Source: Candidatus Rifleibacteriota bacterium
GTDB lineage: Bacteria; Riflebacteria; Ozemobacteria; Ozemobacterales; Ozemobacteraceae
Length of the DNA: 29,751 nucleotides
NCBI GenBank assembly: GCA_029564115.1
Contig: JAKQQP010000493.1
Location: 1-29,751, forward strand
Direction of reading: 5' to 3'
The notes beneath the pieces were generated by a model, which saw only the letters and a list, made by a program, of their open reading frames with translations, searched no databases and was not told the origin of the DNA. Of this stretch, positions 16,153 through 25,000 are shown piece after piece. The translations under genes and the position numbers were made by a program. Numbering within the stretch: the stretch's first letter is position 1; every line of letters begins with the position of its first letter.

Positions 16153-16673
16153 TATTCTATACCCGGTCGGGCCGGCGCACCCTGGTCGAAATAATGCTTT
16201 CTTTTCTGCATGCAGGTGACCAGGTCGGCCCGGCCAAGAATTTCTTCGTCGTCGCACCGCCCGGTCAAAACAAGCTCGAGCGTTGCCGGCACACTTTTAA
16301 TAAAGCCAAGCAGCTCTGATTTGTCGAGCATGCCATAAGTCACGGCGCTGAGAGCTTCATCGAGCACCAGCAGATCGAAACCGCCGCTGGCAACCATATC
16401 AGCAGCGAACTTCAGCCCTCTATCGGCTTCAGTCACATCTGACACGATATTCTCGAACCTGAAACTGCCATCAGGTTTCATGCGTTCGTTGCCGGTCACA
16501 TGGTATTCAATACCAAGCTTGTCAAAAGCGACAAGCTCATTGTGGCGATAAGTCTCGCTACCCTTGTCGAACAGAACCACCCCCACCCTGCGCCCGGCAC
16601 CGGCCGCCCTCACAGCCAGACCGACCGCCGCCGTGGTTTTGCCTTTTCCGTCACCGATATATGCGTGAATCAT
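16149..16673 (-). CDS. cobO: Corrinoid adenosyltransferase, CobO/BtuR type
   Basis: The 174-residue protein has the size of CobO/BtuR. It has an N-terminal P-loop GDGKGKTTAA (residues 7-16), then FDKGSETYRHNEL, FDLLVLDEALSAVTYGML (Walker B-like LDE followed by the family SxAxxYG pattern), LVLTGR, and a C-terminal MQKRKHYFDQGAPARPGIEY, all typical. The enzyme transfers the adenosyl group of ATP to cob(I)alamin or cob(I)yrinic acid diamide, giving adenosylcobalamin in the cytoplasm. No other cobalamin gene is in the window. It is the last gene of the leftward operon from 18329, 19 bases after the PrcB-like gene, and ends tail-to-tail with the beta-helix gene. Confidence 0.9.
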   Translation of the reverse strand: MIHAYIGDGKGKTTAAVGLAVRAAGAGRRVGVVLFDKGSETYRHNELVAFDKLGIEYHVTGNERMKPDGSFRFENIVSDVTEADRGLKFAADMVASGGFDLLVLDEALSAVTYGMLDKSELLGFIKSVPATLELVLTGRCDDEEILGRADLVTCMQKRKHYFDQGAPARPGIEY

Positions 16674-16692
16674 TGTATTTACCAGCCTTCAG

Positions 16693-17502
16693 TTAAAAAG
16701 TGATGTCAAATTCAGTGCCAAAGAGCGGGTCTTCATCAATAGCCTTTGGCGTCGGAGGGGAAACTGCCGACTGCACCGGTCGAGCCTCAGGTTCTGTTTT
16801 GGCAGACGCAGCACCGGAAACGACAGCCGGCGGCTGAGCTGCGGGGGCAACCGGGGCAGCTGACACCGCAGGAGGCGAAACGGCTGGTGTCGACTGGCTT
16901 ACAGCCGGTCGTTCCGGCTTCGAGTCGGGGGCATGAGCAATAAATTCTATGGGCGTCGAAGGCTCGACATAGCTCGCCTGCTCCAGGGGGCGCTGCCTTT
17001 TGCCTGACATGTCCCACATTGTGTATACGGGCTGCCACTCAACCTTGTGGGCACCACGCATCACTTTGCGCATAATGAAAAAGTCGCCGGAAACAGCCAG
17101 CGGCAGCATGGTCGCCATAAAAGGACGACGCCAGTAACCGCCGGTATCTTTGCGTTGAAAGTCCATCAGAACGAAATAACTACCCTCTTTATAAACCAGG
17201 CGCTCGATTCTGACCGGAACATAATCAAAAAGCGACGCACCCGGGCACCAGACCAACAGCATATAGCGGCTGAAGTCGATACCGGGGGTCGGTTCGTCTG
17301 AGCCTGATTTGCCCCAGAAATCTTTCAAGGCATGCAGATCACGAATGAGAAAAAACGGCCGCGTGCTTTTGAAGGTCGAATTTTTGCCGTGCCATTCATT
17401 ATAGACCGGCAGCTCTTTAACCTGCGCCATTGCGCCAACTGCAGCAGCCAGAAACCCGGCCAGGCAGCACATAGGCAGATAGCGGCGCCAGAAGCTTTTC
17501 AT
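16693..17502 (-). CDS. Exported PrcB-like protein with proline/alanine-rich tail
   Basis: The 269-residue protein has signal peptide MKSFWRRYLPMCCLAGFLAAAVGAMA|Q. Residues about 45-150 (PFFLIRDLHALKDFWGKSG, GIDFSRYMLLVW, RIERLVYKEGSYFVLMDF, PLAVSGDFFIMRKV) follow the order of the PrcB_C domain, which in Treponema stabilises the dentilisin protease; the match is by eye only. Residues about 195-250 are rich in Pro, Ala, Ser and Val (a flexible, wall- or membrane-spanning-type linker), and the end is acidic and aromatic (DEDPLFGTEFDITF). The start ATG overlaps the stop of the STN protein gene (ATGA, 17499-17502), so the two are translationally coupled. The likely location is periplasm or envelope. 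Its partner is unknown. Confidence 0.65.
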   Translation of the reverse strand: MKSFWRRYLPMCCLAGFLAAAVGAMAQVKELPVYNEWHGKNSTFKSTRPFFLIRDLHALKDFWGKSGSDEPTPGIDFSRYMLLVWCPGASLFDYVPVRIERLVYKEGSYFVLMDFQRKDTGGYWRRPFMATMLPLAVSGDFFIMRKVMRGAHKVEWQPVYTMWDMSGKRQRPLEQASYVEPSTPIEFIAHAPDSKPERPAVSQSTPAVSPPAVSAAPVAPAAQPPAVVSGAASAKTEPEARPVQSAVSPPTPKAIDEDPLFGTEFDITF

Positions 17503-18329
17503 CTTATTTCAAGCCCCTCACGACTGGGAAACATTTCGAGACCGTTGAAAATAACAATCGCTTCGAGAATTTCGTGCCAGGGGCGATCACGCAGAGAGCA
17601 GAAAAGCGGCATGATAAAGGGCTTCTGCCAGGTTATTTTAACTCCGGTGGCGAAGGCAATTTTCTGCAGAGTCTGATCGATAGGCTTGCCGTCACTGATG
17701 ATAGAACCAGTCTTTGCAAGCGTTGGGAACCATTCAGCGAGGGTTTGGCTGCGGTTTTTCTGTATTCGGCTCAGCAGATGCTTCCAGCCGGTGCCCTGCA
17801 CGTGAACGGGCGCCACGAAAATCAAGCCACGGCGTGGGTAAAAGCGGTGGTGCGGTGAAACAACCTTTTCCATCATGTCTTCGAGAGTGCGGGCACGCAA
17901 TTTAACTGCATTCTGGGCGCCAGTCGAATGATGACAGACGTAATCTTTTCGGTGTGCGAGGGCTACCATGCGTGTCAGTTTCCAGATCTGCATCGGTAGG
18001 GTCCAGATTGTGGCAGTGCGGTCTTTTTCGGGCAAATTCGTCGCCGGGGTCAACACATGATATTGCCGCGCCGCTGGCCGATAAAGCACCACGCTGTCGT
18101 GGCGCACGGCAACCACGCGCAGGTCTGTTCCGATCATAAAACCGGCTGTTACGAGCATTTCATTGTTCTGCCAGCTCAGCCAGGCGGCGCCGTCTTCGCC
18201 GAAGCTGACGAGACCATCGACTTTGATTTCGTCAGGATTCTGGACCATCAACGCGGATGCAGAGAACGGCATCATGACAGACAAGACAAGAATGAGCATA
18301 AAACTGCGTATACATGAGATTCGTTTCAT
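17499..18329 (-). CDS. Periplasmic protein with PilP/GspC-like region and STN (secretin N-terminal) domain
   Basis: The 276-residue protein has signal peptide MKRISCIRSFMLILVLSVMMPFSASA. Residues about 34-95 (DGLVSFGEDGAAWLSWQNNEM, GTDLRVVAVRHDSVVLYRP) resemble the beta-rich PilP/GspC homology region. A middle part (KLRARTLEDMMEKV...RRGLIFVAP) has the pattern of an STN-type repeat. The last 70 residues (ISDGKPIDQTLQKIAFATGV, ...SLRDRPWHEILEAIVIFNGLEM) fit an STN domain like those at the start of secretins. No secretin barrel follows. A guide for a type II/IV-pilus secretin or an envelope scaffold is inferred. AAGGAA precedes the ATG. It is the first gene of the operon with the PrcB-like and CobO genes. 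Confidence 0.65.
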   Translation of the reverse strand: MKRISCIRSFMLILVLSVMMPFSASALMVQNPDEIKVDGLVSFGEDGAAWLSWQNNEMLVTAGFMIGTDLRVVAVRHDSVVLYRPAARQYHVLTPATNLPEKDRTATIWTLPMQIWKLTRMVALAHRKDYVCHHSTGAQNAVKLRARTLEDMMEKVVSPHHRFYPRRGLIFVAPVHVQGTGWKHLLSRIQKNRSQTLAEWFPTLAKTGSIISDGKPIDQTLQKIAFATGVKITWQKPFIMPLFCSLRDRPWHEILEAIVIFNGLEMFPSREGLEIR

Positions 18330-18362
18330 GAATGGTTCCTTTCAGACGAACGATAAAACAAT

Positions 18363-18391
18363 TTAACACAAGCGGGGCGATTTGTTATAAA
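18363..18391 (+). promoter_or_regulatory. Sigma70-type promoter for the S9 peptidase
   Basis: TTAACA (18363-18368), a 17-bp spacer, TATAAA (18386-18391). Transcription from about 18398 would read the repeat array and then the peptidase, giving a 5' leader of roughly 210 bases built mostly of repeats. Confidence 0.6.
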
Positions 18392-18410
18392 ATATCGTCT
18401 AAATAGCGTC

Positions 18411-18581
18411 TGGGATGAACACGGAAAGGCAAAGACATTGGCCACGGATGAACACAGAAAGACAAAGGCATAGGCCACGGATGAACGCGGATAGACACAG
18501 ATAGTTGAAGAAAGCTGGCCAGGGATGAATGCGTAAAGGCAAAGACATCTGCCACGGATGAACACGGATAGACACAGATAG
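18411..18581. repeat. CACGGATGAAC-family tandem repeats upstream of the S9 peptidase
   Basis: Five imperfect units, roughly 33-44 bp apart, each beginning GGATGAAC(A/G)C and most followed by (G/A)GAAAGGCAAAGACAT..GCCAC or GGATAGACACAGATAG. The first 24 bp (18413-18436) recur exactly at 20735-20758, just after the peptidase gene. No ORF is supported here. Confidence 0.9.
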
Positions 18582-18610
18582 ATTGATACCAGATTTTAAC
18601 GAGGCGAAAA

Positions 18611-20731
18611 ATGAAATTTTATTTGTTACTGGCTCTACTTACAGGAATCTCTGCTTTAACCGCGACCGCAGCTTCGGCTGGCGAGCGCCCTGCCCCGCCG
18701 GTTGCCAAAAAGATACCAACGGTCAAAGAGATGCACGGCAAAAAGCTCTCTGACCCTTATGCCTGGCTGCGTGACCGCGAAAACCCAGAAGTGATGAACT
18801 ATCTGAAGGCAGAGAATCTTTATTGCTCAGAAATGATGAAAGATACTGAGGAGTTGCAAAAGCAACTTTTTGAAGAAATGAAGAGCCGCATCAAGGAAAC
18901 CGACCTGTCGGTTCCGCAGCGCATCGACAGCTATATGTATTACAGCCGCACCGAAGAAGGCAAACAGTACCGCATACATTGCCGACGCGGCGTTGAACCG
19001 GGCGCGCCCGAAGAAATCATTTTTGATGAAAACAAGTATGCGGAAGGCAAGGCGTATTTTTCGGTAGGTGCTCTTAAAGTCAGCCCTGATCACAACATTC
19101 TCGCCTACTCGACCGACACGAGCGGCGCCGAAAAATTCGAACTCGGCTTTGTCAGCCTGGTTACCGGGGAAACTTTTCCCGATATTATCGCTTCAACGAC
19201 CTATGGGGTGCAATGGGCCGCCGACAACAAAACGGTTTTTTATACGCTGATGGACGACACCGGTCGTGCATGCCTGATCAAAAAGCACGTTCTTGGCAGC
19301 GATACAGCTGAAGATAAAGAAGTTTTCGAAGAAAAAGACGGCCAGTTCTGGACCGGAATAGGTAAAAGCCGAGACAGGAAGTATCTGCTGATTTCTTCGA
19401 GCAGTTCGACGACCTCTGAAGTGAGGTTTCTCGATGCCGGCAACCCAGATGGTGAATTCAAAGTGTTCAGACCACGCGAAAAAGGCATTGAATATGGCAT
19501 TGTCTGCCATGACCAGTATTTTTACATACTGACCAACGAAAATGCGATCAATTTCAAAGTTATGCGCACTCCCAAAGACAGCATTGCCACTTCGAGCTGG
19601 GAAGAATTCATCCCGGCCAGAGATAATGTTTTTATCGACGACTTCGACGAATTCGCCAATTATCTGGTTGTCTGCGAACGCGAAGACGGGCTGCAGAAAA
19701 TACGCTATTTCGATTGCCGCACTGCCGAATTCAAGTATATACCATTCGCAGAAGCCGTTTACAGCGTTTCTCTCGACAGCAACCCCGAATACAAAACCGA
19801 CCTGCTGCGCTACCACTATTTTTCACTGACCACCCCTGAATCGGTTTTTGACTTTGATATGGCCAGCGGCAAAGCCGAACTGAAAAAAGAAACTGAAGTT
19901 CTGGGCACCTTCAAAAAAGAAAACTACAAATCCGAGCGCATTTTTGCCACGGCGACAGACGGCACATTAGTGCCGGTTTCGCTGGTTTACCGCAAAGACA
20001 TGCACAGCGACCGTCGCCCGGAAAACCTTTATCTCACCGCTTATGGTTCATACGGTTCGTCGTTCGACCCGTATTTTTCTTCGATCAGACTGTCATTGCT
20101 CGACCGCGGCTTTACCTACGCCATCGCCCATGTCAGAGGTGGTCAGGAAATGGGGCGACCCTGGTATAACGACGGCAAACTCCTCAAAAAGAAAAATACT
20201 TTCACAGATTTTATCGCCTGCGCCGAGCATTTGATCAGCAAAAACTACACAACGTCACAAAATCTGGTCATCAATGGCGGCAGTGCCGGTGGCCTGCTCA
20301 TGGGTGCCGTGGTCAATATGCGCCCCGATCTCTTCAAGGCAGTCATCGCCGATGTTCCGTTTGTCGATGTGATGAATACCATGTTAGACCCCAGTCTGCC
20401 ACTGGTTCGCGAAGAATACGAAGAATGGGGCAACCCCGAAGAAAAAGAATATTTTGATTACATGCTGTCATACTCGCCATACGACAATATCAGCGCCCAG
20501 AAATACCCCGACATGCTGGTTACCGGCGGCCTGAACGACCCGAGAGTCTCATACTGGGAACCGGCCAAATTTGTCGCTCGCCTGCGCGAAACAAAGAAAG
20601 ACAACAACCTGCTGCTGCTCAAAACCAACCTGGATGCCGGTCATGCCGGCGCTTCAGGGCGTTATGATTTTCTTAAAGAGATCGCTTTTGAATATGCGTT
20701 TATATTCAAGGTTCTTGGGGTCACCTTCTGA
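18611..20731 (+). CDS. Exported oligopeptidase B-like prolyl oligopeptidase (S9A)
   Basis: The 706-residue serine peptidase has signal peptide MKFYLLLALLTGISALTATAASA, then the S9A N-terminus (DPYAWLRDRENPEVMNYL, RIKETDLSVPQR, YYSRTEEGKQYRIHCRR), a seven-bladed propeller region, and the C-terminal hydrolase. Catalytic residues: S558 in GGSAGG, D643 in GGLNDPRVSYWEPAKF, H678 in DAGHAG. Their spacing equals that of E. coli oligopeptidase B (S532, D617, H652), and the EEWGNPEEKEYFDYMLSYSPYDN segment is also oligopeptidase B-like. It should cleave short peptides after basic residues. Family members are mostly cytosolic, so the signal peptide is notable. GAGG lies 6 bases before the ATG. The gene is a single unit bracketed by repeat arrays and an exact 24-bp direct repeat. 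Confidence 0.93.
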   Translation: MKFYLLLALLTGISALTATAASAGERPAPPVAKKIPTVKEMHGKKLSDPYAWLRDRENPEVMNYLKAENLYCSEMMKDTEELQKQLFEEMKSRIKETDLSVPQRIDSYMYYSRTEEGKQYRIHCRRGVEPGAPEEIIFDENKYAEGKAYFSVGALKVSPDHNILAYSTDTSGAEKFELGFVSLVTGETFPDIIASTTYGVQWAADNKTVFYTLMDDTGRACLIKKHVLGSDTAEDKEVFEEKDGQFWTGIGKSRDRKYLLISSSSSTTSEVRFLDAGNPDGEFKVFRPREKGIEYGIVCHDQYFYILTNENAINFKVMRTPKDSIATSSWEEFIPARDNVFIDDFDEFANYLVVCEREDGLQKIRYFDCRTAEFKYIPFAEAVYSVSLDSNPEYKTDLLRYHYFSLTTPESVFDFDMASGKAELKKETEVLGTFKKENYKSERIFATATDGTLVPVSLVYRKDMHSDRRPENLYLTAYGSYGSSFDPYFSSIRLSLLDRGFTYAIAHVRGGQEMGRPWYNDGKLLKKKNTFTDFIACAEHLISKNYTTSQNLVINGGSAGGLLMGAVVNMRPDLFKAVIADVPFVDVMNTMLDPSLPLVREEYEEWGNPEEKEYFDYMLSYSPYDNISAQKYPDMLVTGGLNDPRVSYWEPAKFVARLRETKKDNNLLLLKTNLDAGHAGASGRYDFLKEIAFEYAFIFKVLGVTF

Positions 20732-20733
20732 AC

Positions 20734-20896
20734 AGGATGAACACGGAAAGGCAAAGACGGCTTAGCCACGGATAAACTCGGATAAACGCGGATGAGAAGG
20801 GCGAAGACAGCTTAGCCACGGTTGAACTCGGATAAACGCGGATGAGATGGGCGAAGACAGCTTGGCCACGGATGAACTCCGATAGACACGGATGAA
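20734..20896. repeat. CACGGATGAAC-family tandem repeats downstream of the S9 peptidase
   Basis: The array begins three bases after the stop codon. The first 24 bp copy 18413-18436. Then three units with an exact 50-bp period (GCCACG at 20765, 20815 and 20865) read GCCACGGATAAACTCGGAT-like, ACGCGGATGAGA, GGGCGAAGACAGC. Confidence 0.92.
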
Positions 20897-20898
20897 GA

Positions 20899-20927
20899 GA
20901 TCGCCCCGGCCTGTTGGCGGGGCGATC
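20899..20927. terminator. Perfect 10-bp hairpin after the S9 peptidase
   Basis: GATCGCCCCG (20899-20908), a 9-base loop, CGGGGCGATC (20918-20927). It is placed between the converging S9 peptidase and STAS genes. There is no U-tract on either strand, so factor-independent termination is uncertain. Confidence 0.55.
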
Positions 20928-21093
20928 AGAACAAAAGCGGAGAAAGAGACGGGGAGGCAAACCTGTGATTGCCGAAAACAGAATTACCCACCGGTTACTT
21001 TGGGCAGATGCATAAGGCCGTCTGACAAAAAGGGTCAGCTCTGATTATGCATGCAATTGCGCAAGTGTGATAGTGGGTGTTGGTTATTCTGGG
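20928..21093. other. Gene-free spacer with a nested palindrome
   Basis: ATGCATAA (21008-21015) pairs with TTATGCAT (21045-21052), enclosing a second stem CTGAC (21022-21026) / GTCAG (21034-21038) with equal 6-base internal loops on each side. It could be an RNA hairpin, a cruciform, or a protein site. A heptamer-like GATAGTGGG lies at 21070-21078. No ORF is supported. Confidence 0.55.
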
Positions 21094-21429
21094 TCAGGAT
21101 TTTTCGCTGACGTCGAGCATTTCATCGAGCATGGTCAGGTGAAAAATACGGTAAACTCCGGGATTGCAGTTGATAACCCGCAGTCTTTGACCAGTCTGGT
21201 TTTTATTGAACAGCTCGCGGTAATAGGCGAAGATTGCCAGGCCGGCGCTGGCCATAAATTCTACTTCGTCGAGGTCAAAAATCAGCTCTTCAGCCTTATC
21301 AACATGGTGTTCTTCGAGAATGCTTTTCAGATCGCGGGTGGTGAGCTGATCGACTTCGCCCTTCAGCTTAACAGTGACCATTTTAGGGTTTTCGTCTGAT
21401 ACAGTTATTTCGAGCAGATTTTTATACAT
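21094..21429 (-). CDS. STAS-domain protein (anti-sigma factor antagonist-like)
   Basis: The 111-residue protein is a single STAS domain like SpoIIAA/RsbV: VTVKLKGEVDQLTTRDLKSIL, ELIFDLDEVEFMASAGLAIF, then RLRVINCNPGVYRIFHLTML. The usual phosphorylated serine of the DSSGLG motif aligns with S61 (MASAGLA) and is kept, while the preceding Asp is Ala. It would act in the cytoplasm by binding a partner-switch kinase or other STAS partner. No such kinase is in the window. AGGA lies 7 bases before the ATG, inside the end of the upstream membrane-protein gene, with 1 base between the two genes. They are translationally coupled. Confidence 0.88.
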   Translation of the reverse strand: MYKNLLEITVSDENPKMVTVKLKGEVDQLTTRDLKSILEEHHVDKAEELIFDLDEVEFMASAGLAIFAYYRELFNKNQTGQRLRVINCNPGVYRIFHLTMLDEMLDVSEKS

Positions 21430-21430
21430 G

Positions 21431-21664
21431 TCATATTCCTGTGAAGTAGCCGATTATAATGAGAACGGTGCCGGCCAGGCCATAAAAAAAAGGTACATTG
21501 CCGCGCTTGTAATCGACAAAAAATGTATAGTAAACACCATAAATCGGAAACGCCAGCAGAGCGACGGCGCCGATTAAAACATCTTTTTTGAGGGCATCCC
21601 CGATCAGCCAGATCGAGCTCATCATCAGCAACAGCGTGCCTGCAAGCACCAGTAACGCGCCCAT
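21431..21664 (-). CDS. Small membrane protein, three transmembrane segments
   Basis: The chosen ATG at 21664 has a strong GGGAGG 7 bases upstream, giving 77 residues; an in-frame upstream TTG has no such site. The protein has three hydrophobic stretches: ALLVLAGTLLLMMSSIWLI, VLIGAVALLAFPIYGVYYTFF, and FFYGLAGTVLIIIGYF, with KK and YKRG charged turns. No family was recognised. The close coupling to the STAS gene suggests a shared role in signalling or membrane stress, which is inference only. Confidence 0.75.
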   Translation of the reverse strand: MGALLVLAGTLLLMMSSIWLIGDALKKDVLIGAVALLAFPIYGVYYTFFVDYKRGNVPFFYGLAGTVLIIIGYFTGI

Positions 21665-22094
21665 CGGCGAACCTCCCGACAAATATTGCCCGCTCTGCCA
21701 AAATAAAAACAGAAACGGTATAGCTTCAAGTTAACTCAGAACCGTCATATTTGCCAATATTTTGTTTACAGACACAGATTAAGACGAAAAAAAATCGGGC
21801 CGCTGATGAACATTGATTAACACGGATCAGGGCAAACGCTTATTAGCTATCTCTAATGCTAGTTCGGCAGGTCAGGCGATTGCATAAGCGAGGCTTGTTT
21901 TGCCAGGACAGCATTACGCCGCGTGAGACAGGGATGGCGAAAGCGGTCGAGCACCCCATAAGTTCCCTGCAAACGATGCCGCTAAAAACGGACAACATGT
22001 CGTAAGATGTTATTGGACAGAAAAAGGTTCCCGCTTGCCATGTAGCACGGATGAGCAAAGACTTTTATGCGATGACTATGACAAGCCACTATGT
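21665..22094. other. 430-bp gene-free region with a degenerate CACGGAT repeat and a non-repeat segment
   Basis: 21770-21828 holds a degenerate copy of the dispersed repeat (ACACAGATTAAGACG, CTGATGAACATTGATTAACACGGAT). From about 21835 to 22090 the sequence is of ordinary composition, without the neighbouring repeats. A 71-codon frame on the minus strand (21843-22058) exists but has no convincing start or family match. The segment could be a decayed gene or an RNA gene; I cannot tell which. Confidence 0.4.
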
Positions 22095-25000
22095 TTAGAA
22101 TTTTTTCATCGAAATCAGTGATTCGTCAGAGAGAATTTCGTCGCGCAGCGGGCAATCGTGCAGGTGGTCGCAGCTTTTGCAGTATTTGTTTTTGCGTGGC
22201 GCAAACTCTTTTTCGTTAATCATTTCGTAGGCTGTTTTATCGATGGTTTCGACGACTTTGGGTATGTCGTCGCGAGTGCGTCTTGTTTCAAGTTTGACGT
22301 CGTGATCAAGCATCAGAAGCGACAGTTTGCTTATTTTCAGCCCGAGGGTGTCTTCGCAGGCCCAGTAATAAATACTCAGCTGCTTGTCGCTGTCGATGGC
22401 TTCCTGGCTACGCATGGTCGGTTCGGTTTTGTAGTCTAGAATTTCATAGGTTCCATCTTCGAGTTTGTCGATGCGGTCGATGAAACCGGTCATGACAGCA
22501 TACTTGCCGCAGGGTATCTCGAAATAATCTTCGATCGAATAGGCCGGTTTGAATTCAACATCTTTGATGAACTGGTTGTAATACATGGTGATCTGCCTGA
22601 TGCCGTCCTGGCGATACTGTTCTTCGGTCGCGTCTGAATCGAAGCCCTCACGGTGGGTCATGCGCACTTCTTCGAAAATATTGAGAACTTCTTCGAGAGT
22701 GGGCTTGGGAATTGGGTTGACCGGGTCGTATACCCGCTCGAAAGTTTCGTGAATTGTCGTACCGAAGCTGAAGAACGGCTGCGGTTTCGGCGGCACTTTG
22801 TCGATGTAGAGCTTGCGATAAGAACGCGGGCAGTTGAGATACAGGCTCATTTTCGAGTAGCTGAGCCTGATTCGCTGCCTGAATTGTTCCTGGGTTTCGC
22901 CGGCGAGTTCGTGCGGCTTGACTTTCCATTCAGGGCAGGGGCCGTAAAATTCGCACCAGGCGCACAAAGAACCTTTTTTCGCCTCAAATTCGTTTTTATT
23001 GATCGCCCCGGCCAGTTCGGCCATTTTCACCTTGTGGGCCTGAATGTCGGCGTCGCTGGGTTCAAGACTGTAGCGCTTATTATTCGCCATGAAATGATAA
23101 GAAACCTTGCCCACGCGCCCCGGCCACTTCTGGCTGGCGGCCATAAACATGTTCAAAAGGCTGGCATCTTCGTTGATAACACGTTCGTCAGGCACTTTTT
23201 TGCCGGTTTTATAGTCGATAATCTCGAGTTTACCGTCAGCGAGCTGGTCGATACGGTCGATCTGCACCACGGTATCGATGCCGTTCCAGCTCCATTTGGC
23301 GCTGACTTCGAACATCACCGGGTTTTCGCTGCCGTCGAGGGAATTGAAGTAATCTTCGAGCATAATATTGGCACGCACTTTGAAGCGTTCTTCTTCTTCG
23401 AGATCGGCGTAGCCGTCAGAGATCCAGTATTTGTTGAGTATGCCCCTGAATGGGTTGGCTTTAAGCCGGCCGCGCTCATAATTCTCGTGAAAGTCGCGCA
23501 AAGCGAAGTGAATCGAGCGGTCGAAGCTGAGATTGGGCGTCGGGCGAGCTTCTTTGGGCACACGGTCGATATATTTCATACGATATTTAAGAGCACATGA
23601 CTGGAAACAATTGATCTTGCTGGGCGACAACAGCATACTCTTCGCGTCTTCGCAGAGCTCGAGATAGTCGCAGTAGGCGCAAAGAGGGTTGCGCTGACCT
23701 TCAAAAGTCGCTTCGAGGTTTTCCCTGACGAATTCACTGAATGAGAGCTTGAGCTTTTCGACATCCTGGGTCGTGGGCATGAAGGGAACCACATCGCCGG
23801 TCAGCAGGTAAACGTAAGAAAGCTTCTCAATACGACCCGGGTAGATGCGGTCTGCGATAAACCAGTTGTAGACACCGCTGAGATCGAGCCTGGCCTCATG
23901 CGGCGTCATGGCTTTTTTGGCGGTTTTATAGATGATGACGTGGAAATTGCCATTCGGCAGCAGGTCGATGCGATCGAACCTGGTGGTCAGAACCAGGTCT
24001 TCGAAGCCGACGCGGGCCTGCTCGCCCAGAGAATGAATTTTCGGGAAACTGTTCTTGATGAGTTCGTTCAGATTGTTGAAAGCGGTATATGCTTTGGCAA
24101 GCACGTCCTGGCGGCCGTCAGCACTCAGATCGGTCACTTTTTCGATTCGGGCCGACGCTTTTTCGAGAAGGGCACCGGCGTCTAAGAGCCTGCCGCCGCT
24201 GATGTATTCCTGGAGCATTGCCTGCAGCAGCTGATAAAGAACCAGTGCCGGCTTCTCTTTATCAGGAACCGGGGCTTTGGTGATGTATCTGAACTGGTAG
24301 CGCCGCGGGCATTCACGCAGAGTCTGGATCTTCGACATCGATACGATCAGGCGTTTTTCGCCGCATATCGAATTAACCGCACAGGTAGCGCAGGCCGGGC
24401 CACCCAACGGTTCGAAATTTTTCTTTCTGATCTGGTCGCCGATACTTTGCAGCAACTGACGGCCTTTTCTGATTAAAGAATCAGTCACTTCGACGCGCAC
24501 TTCTTCGCAATGCCTGAGAAAAACATACGAAAAACTCTTTATCTTGCCAGGCCAGCGGTTGTCGGCTGCAGCGCAGGCTGCCGCCACGACCGGGTCTGCG
24601 AGAAGATCGCTTTGTGAAAGCAGGCGTTTGCCGCTTTTATAGTCGATCAGAGTCAGATTGCCAACCGGGTCTGAGTCGATGCGGTCGATGGTGGTCTGAA
24701 AACAAAACGAGTCAGTGTTGAATTCGATGAATTCATTGACCAGTTTCGTGCGTGACCTCGGAAACAATTTGGCCAGATAGTTCGCCAGATACTCTCGCCC
24801 CAGGCTTTTGATTTCGAGCTGCAGCTCTTCGGGCAGATCGTCTGGAATTGCCTTGAAAAAGCCCGTAAACAGGGAACTTTCCGGGCCAAGCTCGTCTGTA
24901 GGCTTGTAATCGCGGTGAAAATGTGCCAGAGCATCATGCAGCGGTCTGTCGAGCGCCAGATCTATCGAAGGTTCTTCGCCCTGTCTTGTTTTGTGGTGTT

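Noticed and set aside
18411..20896. Regularly spaced repeats that could suggest a CRISPR array near a Cas4-like protein
   Set aside because: Units are tandem and diverged with no unique spacers, periods differ between arrays, and no cas1/cas2 or effector gene is present.
21843..22058. 71-codon frame on the minus strand
   Set aside because: No ribosome binding site or recognisable family; kept only as an unexplained segment.
22653..23600. 315-codon frame opposite the five-nuclease gene
   Set aside because: It is the antisense shadow of modules 3-5, rich in FF and VD as expected from reverse-read KK/DY codons; no family match.
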